DNA of 6,279 nucleotides from CAYNHQ01 sp964397255 (GTDB taxonomy: Bacteria; Bdellovibrionota_G; JALEGL01; DATDPG01): assembly GCA_964397255.1 (NCBI GenBank), contig CAYNHQ010000017.1, positions 1 to 6,279 on the forward strand, written 5' to 3'. A model generated the notes under the pieces. That model made no database searches. It worked only from the letters and a program-made list of their open reading frames with translations, and was not told the origin of the DNA. This document shows positions 1-6,193 of this stretch, piece by piece. The stretch's first letter is position 1; each line of letters opens with the position of its first letter. A program made the translations under genes and the position numbers.

Positions 1-1
1 T

Positions 2-1006
2 GAGATGATTATCGGAAACGTTGATGACGACGGCTACCTTCGTGCCCCCGTCGAAGAAATCGCCCAGAAACAGAAATGTTCCGCCGAAGAGGTGGCGCGT
101 GTACTATCTCGCATTCAAGAATTTGATCCGTTAGGTGTTGCTGCTCGGGACCTCAAGGAATGTCTTTTGATTCAATCAAGGCAGATTCCGGACAATGTTT
201 TAATCCGAAGTATTCTAGAAAATCACTTAAAAGATCTTGAGAGGAAAACCTATCCGGCCATCGCACGGGATTGCGGAGTATCGGTGGAAGAGGTAATTGC
301 CGCTGTAAAGCGAATTTCGGCCTTGGAACCGAAGCCCGGAAGACGCTTCTATGATGAGAGCGCCCAATACATTACGCCCGACATCTATATCTATAAGTCG
401 GGAAATGAGTTCATTATCGTTCAAAACGAAGACGGGCTTCCAAAACTGAGAATTTCCAATTTCTACCAAAACATGCTGCGGGCCAACACCAATGGCGCAA
501 CTCACAATGGTGTGACGAAAGAATATGTGAACGAAAAAATGCGTTCTGCGGTTTGGCTCATGCGTTCGATTTACCAGCGCCAGAGAACGATTTTAAAAGT
601 GACCGAATCGATAGTGAAGTTGCAGCGGGAGTTTTTTGAACATGGAATCTCGCGCCTTCGGCCGATGGTCCTTCGGGATGTGGCTGAAGACATCGGTATG
701 CATGAATCCACGGTGAGCCGTGTGACATCCAATAAATATGTTCACACGCCGCAGGGAATTTTTGAGCTTAAGTTTTTCTTTAATTCGAGTATTAAGAGAG
801 TGGAAGGCTCCGATGTTGCTTCTGAGGCAGTCAAAGAGAAGATCAAGAACATTATCCAGGGAGAGGATGTCAAACGTCCCTTCAGCGATCAAGAAATTGT
901 GGAACTGCTTCGGCAAGTTAATATCGATATCGCTCGGCGAACTGTCGCAAAATATCGCGAAATGCTCGGAATTCTTTCATCTTCCAAACGGAAGAGATTT
1001 TTCTAA
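2..1006 (+). CDS. rpoN: RNA polymerase sigma-54 factor, 5'-truncated by window edge
   Basis: Sigma-54 directs RNA polymerase to -24/-12 promoters, where open-complex formation needs an ATP-driven enhancer-binding protein. The reading frame is open from base 2, so the ATG at 5 is internal. The visible 334 residues begin at the core-binding-domain motif IGNVDDDGYL and continue through the second core-binding repeat (FDPLGVAARDLKECLL, then LEPKPGRRF). A helix-turn-helix follows (LRDVAEDIGMHESTVSRV, about 671-724), then the diagnostic RpoN box ARRTVAKYRE at 932-961, which reads the -24 element. Sigma-54 proteins are usually about 450-500 residues, so roughly 130-160 are missing, including the activator-responsive glutamine-rich region I. 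The 3' end is intact, ending in a basic KRKRFF tail. The stop overlaps the ribosome binding site of hpf, suggesting translational coupling. The RpoN box makes the identification very secure. Confidence 0.97.
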   Translation, partial: EMIIGNVDDDGYLRAPVEEIAQKQKCSAEEVARVLSRIQEFDPLGVAARDLKECLLIQSRQIPDNVLIRSILENHLKDLERKTYPAIARDCGVSVEEVIAAVKRISALEPKPGRRFYDESAQYITPDIYIYKSGNEFIIVQNEDGLPKLRISNFYQNMLRANTNGATHNGVTKEYVNEKMRSAVWLMRSIYQRQRTILKVTESIVKLQREFFEHGISRLRPMVLRDVAEDIGMHESTVSRVTSNKYVHTPQGIFELKFFFNSSIKRVEGSDVASEAVKEKIKNIIQGEDVKRPFSDQEIVELLRQVNIDIARRTVAKYREMLGILSSSKRKRFF

Positions 1007-1010
1007 GGAG
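1005..1010 (+). promoter_or_regulatory. Shine-Dalgarno of hpf, overlapping the rpoN stop
   Basis: AAGGAG lies 8 bases before the hpf ATG at 1019 and shares two bases with the rpoN stop codon TAA (1004-1006). It fixes the hpf start, and ribosomes finishing rpoN would stop directly on it. Confidence 0.85.
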
Positions 1011-1018
1011 ATTTTTGA

Positions 1019-1342
1019 ATGAAAACGACGATTACGTTTCGGCATATGAAAGCCAGTGACGCGGTGAAAGGTTTTGTAGACGAGAAATTAGGTAAACTTG
1101 ACCGGTATGACCGAAAAGCGAAAGAAGCGCATGTAATCCTTTCGGCGGAGAAAAATCATACCGAAGCGGAAGTAATCATTTCCGCCAAGGGCCTTCGCGC
1201 CACGGGGAAGGCCTCCACCACGGATATGTACGCTTCCATTGAACAGGCCATCGTGAAAGTCGAACACGCGCTAAAAAAATATCACGATAAGAAAGTCAAA
1301 TCGAAGCGCCATGCCGGCGCAAATGACGCGCTCCTCGGTTAG
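1019..1342 (+). CDS. hpf: Ribosome hibernation promoting factor, short form (HPF/YfiA family)
   Basis: This family binds the decoding region of the 30S subunit in stationary phase or starvation, blocks mRNA and tRNA sites, and helps keep ribosomes inactive but intact. The 107-residue protein fits the family's beta-alpha-beta-beta-beta-alpha fold. It has an N-terminal strand (TTITFRHMKAS), a first helix (DAVKGFVDEKLGKLDRY), strands around AHVILSAEK and EAEVIISAKG, the typical DMYASIEQAIVKVEHALKKY second helix, and a lysine-rich tail. It lacks the extra C-terminal dimerisation domain of long HPF (about 180-200 residues), so it is the short class, slightly longer than E. coli HPF (95 residues). 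The start is set by AAGGAG 8 bases upstream. hpf directly after rpoN is a widespread gene order in proteobacteria. With the short form, 100S dimers would be expected to need a separate partner; no such gene is in view. Confidence 0.95.
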   Translation: MKTTITFRHMKASDAVKGFVDEKLGKLDRYDRKAKEAHVILSAEKNHTEAEVIISAKGLRATGKASTTDMYASIEQAIVKVEHALKKYHDKKVKSKRHAGANDALLG

Positions 1343-1381
1343 CCGTTTCCTTCAATATGATTTCGCGATACATTTTGGCGT

Positions 1382-2254
1382 GTGAGAATCGTCGTCATGT
1401 CCGGTCTTTCGGGCGCCGGTAAATCGTCCGCGGTGAAAATCCTTGAGGATCTGGAGTTTTACTGCGTGGATAATCTACCTGTTCGATTGTTGCATCCGTT
1501 CCTCGATCTCTCTACGCAATCGGCTGAAGGGATTGCCAAGCTCGCGTTGGTGATCGACGCTCGTGATACAAAGAATATCGGCCGCTTACCCGAGGTTCTT
1601 AAAACCGTCACCAGCGACAGCCGAACGCTCGAATTGGTTTTCCTGGAAGCTTCGGACGACGTTCTGGCACGGCGATTTAGCGAAACGAGGCATCGGCATC
1701 CCTTGGCCAAGAGCGGTTCGCCTCTGGATGGAATTCGAGAAGAAAGGGAACTCCTGGCTCCTCTTCGAAAGCAAGCCGATCATGTCATTGATACATCGAC
1801 GTTGACTACGAAAGATCTCCGACGGCAACTGCTTCGAATTTTTGGTTCGGCCAAGGACAAGCCTACGCTTTCGGTTCAAATTGGTTCGTTTGGCTTTAAG
1901 TACGGCCTTCCCGCGCAAGCGGATATGGTTCTGGATGTTCGCTTTTTGCCGAATCCTTTTTTTCGTGAGGAGTTGAAGGCAAAGCCGGGAACTGATTCCA
2001 AAGTGATTGATTTTGTCATGCAGCAAAAGGACACGCATGAGCTTTTGACGGAGTATGAAAGGCTATTAAAATTTCTGCTCCCTCGCTTTGATCGAGAGGG
2101 AAAGAGCTTTCTCCATATTGCGATTGGTTGTACCGGCGGAAGACATCGCTCCGTCGTAATTGCGGAGGAACTTGCAAAAGTGATCGAAGGAATGGGACAT
2201 TCGACATCTGTCGTGCACCGCGATTTGGAGCGAGATCCAGCTCTTTTGGGTTGA
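1382..2254 (+). CDS. rapZ: RapZ-family P-loop nucleotide-binding protein (YvcJ/YhbJ)
   Basis: In E. coli, RapZ is an RNA-binding adaptor that presents the sRNA GlmZ to RNase E and so tunes glucosamine-6-phosphate synthesis. Outside enterics the family binds or hydrolyses nucleotides and its role is less clear, so only family membership is claimed. The 290-residue length matches (E. coli 284). Walker A is GLSGAGKSS (residues 8-16), followed by the family signature FYCVDNLP (26-33) and a second acidic motif VIDARD (57-62). The C-terminal half carries SFGFKYGLP, the DVRFLPNPFF stretch and the hallmark GCTGGRHRSV (249-258), which lies in the region that binds RNA and metabolite in E. coli RapZ. 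The start is GTG; an in-frame TGA at 1358 leaves no earlier standard start. The ATG at 1394 would remove the strand before the P-loop, so GTG is preferred although no good ribosome binding site precedes it. The gene lies 39 bases after hpf. Confidence 0.94.
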   Translation: MRIVVMSGLSGAGKSSAVKILEDLEFYCVDNLPVRLLHPFLDLSTQSAEGIAKLALVIDARDTKNIGRLPEVLKTVTSDSRTLELVFLEASDDVLARRFSETRHRHPLAKSGSPLDGIREERELLAPLRKQADHVIDTSTLTTKDLRRQLLRIFGSAKDKPTLSVQIGSFGFKYGLPAQADMVLDVRFLPNPFFREELKAKPGTDSKVIDFVMQQKDTHELLTEYERLLKFLLPRFDREGKSFLHIAIGCTGGRHRSVVIAEELAKVIEGMGHSTSVVHRDLERDPALLG

Positions 2255-2295
2255 CGACGAAAGGGACTAAGGTTAGAGACGATGCCTTCAAAAAA

Positions 2296-2301
2296 GAGGA
2301 G
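2296..2301 (+). promoter_or_regulatory. Shine-Dalgarno that sets the metK start
   Basis: GAGGAG lies 7 bases before the ATG at 2309, ideal spacing. An earlier in-frame ATG at 2282 would add nine residues (MPSKKRRNT) unlike MetK N-termini and would place this purine motif inside the coding region. The motif therefore selects 2309. Confidence 0.85.
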
Positions 2302-2308
2302 AAACACC

Positions 2309-3475
2309 ATGGCTTCGAAGAATTTTCTATTTACATCCGAATCTGTCACTGAAGGACATCCGGACAAGCTTTGCGATCAGGTTTCGGATGCCGTCCTGGA
2401 TGCCCTTTTAACAAAGGATCCCCACAGCCGCGTCGCATGCGAAACAATGGCGGGAACCGGCTTTGTTCACGTGGCAGGCGAGATTACGACGGACGCGACC
2501 ATTGATTTTGAAGCCATCACTCGCGGAGTGGTTACCGACATCGGCTACACGGATTCCTCCATTGGTTTTGATGCCCATACTTGTGCCGTGATGCTCTCGG
2601 TCGGCAAGCAGTCGCCCGATATTTCTCAGGGTGTGACGGAAGGAGAGGGGCTTTTCAAAGAGCAGGGAGCGGGGGACCAGGGTCTCATGTTTGGTTATGC
2701 GTGCAATGAAAACGACGAATTCATGCCTTCGCCGATTTATTATGCTCACAAATTAACGCGCCGATTGGCGGAAGTTCGAAAAGCGCAAACGCTACGCTTT
2801 CTCCGTCCGGATGGAAAAAGCCAGGTAACCGTAGAATATGAGAACTTTAAACCCACGCGAATCGACACCGTCGTGATTTCCACTCAACATTCTCCTGACG
2901 TATCGTATGAGCAGATTCGAGACGGTGTAATTGATCAGGTCATTAAACCCTCGTTGCCGGCGAATCTTCTGGATAAGAACACGAAGTATCACATCAATCC
3001 GACCGGCCGATTTGTCATCGGCGGCCCCAAGGGGGACTGTGGACTTACCGGGCGAAAGATCATTGTCGATACGTATGGTGGTTGGGGACGTCATGGTGGC
3101 GGGGCCTTTTCAGGAAAGGATCCTTCCAAAGTCGATCGAAGTGCGGCCTATGTGGCACGCTATATTGCGAAAAATATCGTAGCGGCGGGACTCGCGGAAC
3201 GTTGCGAGGTGCAGTTTGCCTACGCGATTGGAATCGCCGAACCGGTTTCAATCATGGTCGATTCATTTGGAACGGGAAAAATCGGGGATGATAAATTGAG
3301 CGCCTTGGTTCGTGATTACTTTCCCGTGAAGCCCAAGGCAATCATTGAAAAGTTTAAGCTTCTCCGACCCATCTACCGGAAAACCGCATCCTACGGTCAT
3401 TTTGGCCGAGGTCGCGATGGATTTCCCTGGGAAGCCATTGACACGGCTGATCAACTGAAGAAGGCCGCCGGCTAA
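2309..3475 (+). CDS. metK: S-adenosylmethionine synthetase (methionine adenosyltransferase)
   Basis: A cytosolic enzyme that makes S-adenosylmethionine, phosphate and diphosphate from methionine, ATP and water, supplying the cell's main methyl donor. From the ATG at 2309 it is 388 residues, normal for bacterial MetK (E. coli 384). All signature regions are intact: SESVTEGHPDKLCDQ (10-24, with the catalytic His17 and metal-binding Asp19), GAGDQGLMFGYA (120-131, ATP/active-site loop), RPDGKSQVTVEY (166-177), GGPKGDCGLTGRK (238-250), and the phosphate-binding GGGAFSGKDPSKVDRSAAY (263-281). It ends with the expected FGRGRDGFPWE region. Variation is minor, such as GGWGRHGGG where many homologues have a different aromatic pair. 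It follows rapZ by 54 bases with no clear terminator or SAM-riboswitch-like structure between, so it may be read from the rpoN-hpf-rapZ transcript. No other methionine-cycle gene is adjacent. Confidence 0.98.
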   Translation: MASKNFLFTSESVTEGHPDKLCDQVSDAVLDALLTKDPHSRVACETMAGTGFVHVAGEITTDATIDFEAITRGVVTDIGYTDSSIGFDAHTCAVMLSVGKQSPDISQGVTEGEGLFKEQGAGDQGLMFGYACNENDEFMPSPIYYAHKLTRRLAEVRKAQTLRFLRPDGKSQVTVEYENFKPTRIDTVVISTQHSPDVSYEQIRDGVIDQVIKPSLPANLLDKNTKYHINPTGRFVIGGPKGDCGLTGRKIIVDTYGGWGRHGGGAFSGKDPSKVDRSAAYVARYIAKNIVAAGLAERCEVQFAYAIGIAEPVSIMVDSFGTGKIGDDKLSALVRDYFPVKPKAIIEKFKLLRPIYRKTASYGHFGRGRDGFPWEAIDTADQLKKAAG

Positions 3476-3480
3476 TTTCA

Positions 3481-5658
3481 GTGGCGCTCAACCGCGCTGA
3501 CATCATCGATAAAAATTTTCGGCGATTCGTCGCTGAATCCAACATTTCATCTTCGCCCCGTGAGATTTCGCTTTCAAAGAAAGAGGCGATCGATTTATTT
3601 CATTCGCAACTTCTCTCTCGCCATATGGACCTCGAATCCAGGCGGCTTAAAGCCAAAAACCTTGGTTTTTATACGATCGGCAGTTACGGCCATGAGGGGA
3701 ATGCCATTTTTGGAAGACTGCTACGCATTACGGATCCGGCCCTTCTTCATTATCGTTCGGGAGCATTTATGGTCGAACGGTCCAAGCAGGGAAAGGAAGA
3801 TGTCGTTCAAAACACGATGCTTTCGTTTTGTGCATCTTCTGAAGATCCGATCTCGGGTGGTAGACATAAGGTCTGGGGGAGCAAAAAGCTTTGGGTTCCA
3901 CCCCAGACGAGCACGATCGCTTCCCACTTGCCTAAGGCTGTGGGAATGGCGATCGCTCTCGATCGCGCTAAAAAATTAAAAATCCCTTTGCCGATTCCTG
4001 AAGATTCTATCATCTACTGCTCGTTTGGAGATGCATCCACGAATCATTCGACGGCGCTAGGTGCATTCAATGCCGCACAATGGACACATTTTCAAAATGT
4101 TCCTGTCCCGATTCTTTTGGTATGCGAGGACAATGGGATCGGAATTTCTGTACATACGCCGCAAAATTGGATCGCGACCAGCTTTTCCAATCGTCCGGGG
4201 ATCAAATATTTTTACGCCAATGGTCTGGATTTTACGGAAAGCTTCGATGTCGCAAGAGAAGCTATGGAATATTGCCGAACTCGGCGGGCTCCTGTTTTCT
4301 TTCACTTGGAAACAGTTCGTCTTCTAGGCCACGCGGGAAGCGACGTGGAAACCGAATATTTAACAACCGAAGAAATCGAGGCGTTCGAAGCCCGTGACCC
4401 ACTACTCACGAGTGCGCAACGCATGATGGAGTTGGGGTTCATGAATTCCGACGAAATTCTTTCGATGTATGAATCCTGCCACAAGGAAGTGGAAAAAACT
4501 TCAGTTGTGGCTGCGAAGGCACCCAAACTTTCATCAGCGGAAGAAGTCATGGCCCCTCTCGCACCATATCACTCCAAAGAAGTTGAACACGAAGCGAAGC
4601 GAACCAATTACAAATCGAAAGCGGAAATAGAATCGAAGCCCCGCCACATGGCAATGCTCATTAACTGGGGACTCGCGGACCTTCTCTCCAAATATCCGGA
4701 GATGATGATTTTTGGTGAAGATGTAGCGAAGAAGGGCGGCGTTTATCATGTAACGACGGGGCTTATGGAGAAATTTGGTTTGGGCCGCGTCTTTAATACG
4801 CTTCTCGATGAGCAGACGATTCTAGGTCTTGGAATCGGTGCGGCTCATCTCGGCTTTCTACCTGTGCCTGAAATTCAGTACCTCGCCTACTATCACAATG
4901 CCGAGGATCAGATTCGAGGCGAGGCGGGTTCGCTCCCATTTTTCTCCAAAGGCCAATTTCGAAACCCGATGGTCGTTCGAATTGCTTCTCTGGGTTACCA
5001 GAAGGGTTTTGGGGGGCACTTTCATAATGACAATTCGATTGCGGCTCTTCGGGATGTTCCGGGAATTGTCGTGGCGGTTCCTTCACGCGGAGATGATGCC
5101 GTGGAGATGATGCGAACGGCGATGGCGTTGGCGAAAGTTGATGGGAGAGTCGTTCTCTTTTTGGAACCGATTGCGCTCTATATGACGAAAGATTTGTATG
5201 AAGCAGGAGATGGAAAATGGAATTTTGAATTTCCGTCTGCAGGAAAGTCCGTATCGCTAGGGGAGGGGAGGCTCTATCATTCGGATGGAAAAGATTTAAC
5301 GATTCTGACGTACGGGAATGGCCTTTATCTTTCTCTTCGCGCAGCGAAAGCGCTTAAAGAAAAACATAAAATATCGGCGCGTATTCTCGACCTTCGTTGG
5401 CTGAATCCTCTTCCCGAGAAACAAATTCGTGAAGAGGCGAAGAAAACGGGAAAAGTGTTGGTTGTGGATGAATGTCGTCGAACCGGCGGAATCGCCGAAG
5501 CGATTTTGGCTCTTCTGTCCGATCAGCGGGACCTGGTTGTCGATCGTCTCAACGCCGAAGATACATATATTCCCCTCGGCCCTGCCTGGGAAACTGTCCT
5601 CCCCAGCGAATCCCAAATCATCAAAATGGCGCAGCGTCTCGCAAAAATTAAAATTTGA
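3481..5658 (+). CDS. Fused E1 alpha/beta thiamine-diphosphate 2-oxoacid dehydrogenase
   Basis: E1 decarboxylates a 2-oxoacid on thiamine diphosphate and passes the acyl group to a lipoylated E2. This single 725-residue chain carries both E1 subunits, which are usually separate proteins. Alpha part (about 30-340): GSYGHEGN (67-74), HYRSG (90-94), GGRHK (126-130), and the cofactor/Mg motif from GDASTNHS (183-190) to EDNG (216-219). The RLLGHAGSD loop (280-288) matches the usual regulatory or substrate loop. A polar charged linker (about 345-390) leads to the beta part: FGEDVAKKGGVY (411-422), DEQT with the likely catalytic Glu444, GGHFHNDNS with His515 aligning to the conserved QHSQ histidine, then a transketolase C-terminal domain (about 598-725). 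Branched-chain 2-oxoacids are the likeliest substrate by resemblance, but pyruvate or acetoin cannot be excluded. The GTG start lies 5 bases after the metK stop without a clear ribosome binding site, suggesting coupling. No E2 or E3 gene is in view. Confidence 0.9.
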   Translation: MALNRADIIDKNFRRFVAESNISSSPREISLSKKEAIDLFHSQLLSRHMDLESRRLKAKNLGFYTIGSYGHEGNAIFGRLLRITDPALLHYRSGAFMVERSKQGKEDVVQNTMLSFCASSEDPISGGRHKVWGSKKLWVPPQTSTIASHLPKAVGMAIALDRAKKLKIPLPIPEDSIIYCSFGDASTNHSTALGAFNAAQWTHFQNVPVPILLVCEDNGIGISVHTPQNWIATSFSNRPGIKYFYANGLDFTESFDVAREAMEYCRTRRAPVFFHLETVRLLGHAGSDVETEYLTTEEIEAFEARDPLLTSAQRMMELGFMNSDEILSMYESCHKEVEKTSVVAAKAPKLSSAEEVMAPLAPYHSKEVEHEAKRTNYKSKAEIESKPRHMAMLINWGLADLLSKYPEMMIFGEDVAKKGGVYHVTTGLMEKFGLGRVFNTLLDEQTILGLGIGAAHLGFLPVPEIQYLAYYHNAEDQIRGEAGSLPFFSKGQFRNPMVVRIASLGYQKGFGGHFHNDNSIAALRDVPGIVVAVPSRGDDAVEMMRTAMALAKVDGRVVLFLEPIALYMTKDLYEAGDGKWNFEFPSAGKSVSLGEGRLYHSDGKDLTILTYGNGLYLSLRAAKALKEKHKISARILDLRWLNPLPEKQIREEAKKTGKVLVVDECRRTGGIAEAILALLSDQRDLVVDRLNAEDTYIPLGPAWETVLPSESQIIKMAQRLAKIKI

Positions 5659-6109
5659 ATTGCGCGCCAATAAACGCGCTCTTGTCGGTGACGGCGAGTG
5701 TCGGCTGGAATGTATTTAAGAATGATGTCTTCCTTTGTTCGATTTTCGCATTGTGTTTCCTAACACCATCTAATCCACCGATTCCGTCCCAAATGAGTGC
5801 CGGGATGTAGAACATTAGGCCAGGGAAAATAAGTACTCCACCCATGCAGTAGGAATCTGGACCTTCTTTACACGTTGCCATGGAGTAGAGGCCCACCGAT
5901 AACATGAATATGCCTCCGCCTCCGATGATTGAATTGATACTCCCCTGCACAGGCCTGCCAGCATAAAACAGGGCATCCCCTGGTAAGGGATCGAGGGCGA
6001 GAACGGTTACCAATCCCATTGATTTGGGTTCCAGATTCCCTTCACCGGCAGATGCTTTCATAGGGGAGGCCAGTAAAACGATAAGACTTAATAGGATAAG
6101 TATTTTCAT
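5648..6109 (-). CDS. Small exported hydrophobic protein of unknown function
   Basis: Not recognised as a named family. From the ATG at 6109 it has 153 residues. The N-terminus is a typical Sec signal peptide: MK, a leucine/isoleucine-rich core, then a likely signal peptidase I cut after KASA (residue 21); no lipobox is present. The mature protein has DPLPGDALFYAGRPVQG (40-56), recalling the LPG-x-x-x-FY-x-G-R/Q motif of small membrane proteins of the TM2/DUF5683 sort. Two hydrophobic glycine-rich segments (about 56-78 and 89-113) are separated by a loop with two cysteines (Cys80, Cys88). WDGIGGLDGVRKHN (107-120) follows, then a polar tail ending in FIGAQFKF, an alternating strand with terminal Phe like outer-membrane proteins. 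A GTG at 6130 would add seven residues before the signal peptide and is less likely. It converges on the E1 gene with an 11-base overlap. Location in the envelope is inferred. Confidence 0.72.
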   Translation of the reverse strand: MKILILLSLIVLLASPMKASAGEGNLEPKSMGLVTVLALDPLPGDALFYAGRPVQGSINSIIGGGGIFMLSVGLYSMATCKEGPDSYCMGGVLIFPGLMFYIPALIWDGIGGLDGVRKHNAKIEQRKTSFLNTFQPTLAVTDKSAFIGAQFKF

Positions 6110-6110
6110 G

Positions 6111-6120
6111 CCCTTTTCTT
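6111..6120 (-). promoter_or_regulatory. Weak purine-rich ribosome binding site of the - strand gene
   Basis: Read on the - strand, AAGAAAAGGG ends two bases before the ATG at 6109. It is purine-rich, but its best AGGG core sits closer to the start than usual. It mildly supports the ATG over the GTG at 6130. If the -24/-12 promoter next to it is real, this segment would be mostly untranscribed. Confidence 0.35.
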
Positions 6121-6121
6121 G

Positions 6122-6138
6122 AGCAATCACTATGCCAA
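6122..6138 (-). promoter_or_regulatory. Candidate sigma-54 (-24/-12) promoter
   Basis: On the - strand this reads TTGGCATAGTGATTGCT. Against the sigma-54 consensus YTGGCACG-N4-TTGCW, 11 of 13 defined positions agree, including the invariant GG and GC with exactly 10 bases between them. It points towards the exported-protein gene. The predicted start of transcription, about 12 bases beyond the GC, falls near 6111, only about two bases before the ATG at 6109. The transcript would then be nearly leaderless, which weakens the call. No good sigma-70 promoter was seen for this gene. Confidence 0.4.
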
Positions 6139-6159
6139 GGGAAATGAGCTTAAACGCCC

Positions 6160-6193
6160 TGTCAGATGCCTAGAACTGACACTTTTTCTGACA
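6160..6193. repeat. Cluster of TGTCAG/CTGACA repeats
   Basis: TGTCAGA at 6160-6166 is inverted against CTGACA at 6176-6181 (6-base arms, 10-base spacer) and against TCTGACA at 6187-6193 (7-base arms, 20-base spacer). The two CTGACA copies are direct repeats 12 bases apart, about one helical turn. Two readings are possible: a regulator binding site 49-82 bases upstream of the predicted start of the - strand gene, or the repeat-rich terminus of an insertion sequence beginning with TG at 6160. Confidence 0.6.

Noticed and set aside
2282..2308. Nine-residue N-terminal extension of MetK from the ATG at 2282.
   Set aside because: It is unlike MetK N-termini and contains the strong GAGGAG motif that serves the ATG at 2309.
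2255..2308. SAM riboswitch or promoter in the rapZ-metK gap.
   Set aside because: The gap is 54 bases, too short for a typical SAM riboswitch, and shows no clear -35/-10 pair or stable stem.
1586..2367. Long open frames on the - strand opposite rapZ and the start of metK.
   Set aside because: They lie antisense to strongly conserved genes, have low-complexity basic composition with no recognisable motif, and overlap one another. They are shadows of the real genes.
5662..5679. Hairpin GCGCG-N8-CGCGC just after the E1 stop, as an intrinsic terminator.
   Set aside because: The stem is only 5 bp with an 8-base loop. No T-run follows on the + strand, and on the - strand the T-rich stretch begins several bases away. 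It may be chance within the - strand coding sequence.
6110..6130. GTG at 6130 as the start of the exported protein.
   Set aside because: It would place seven polar residues before the signal peptide, has no ribosome binding site, and lies within the candidate sigma-54 promoter.
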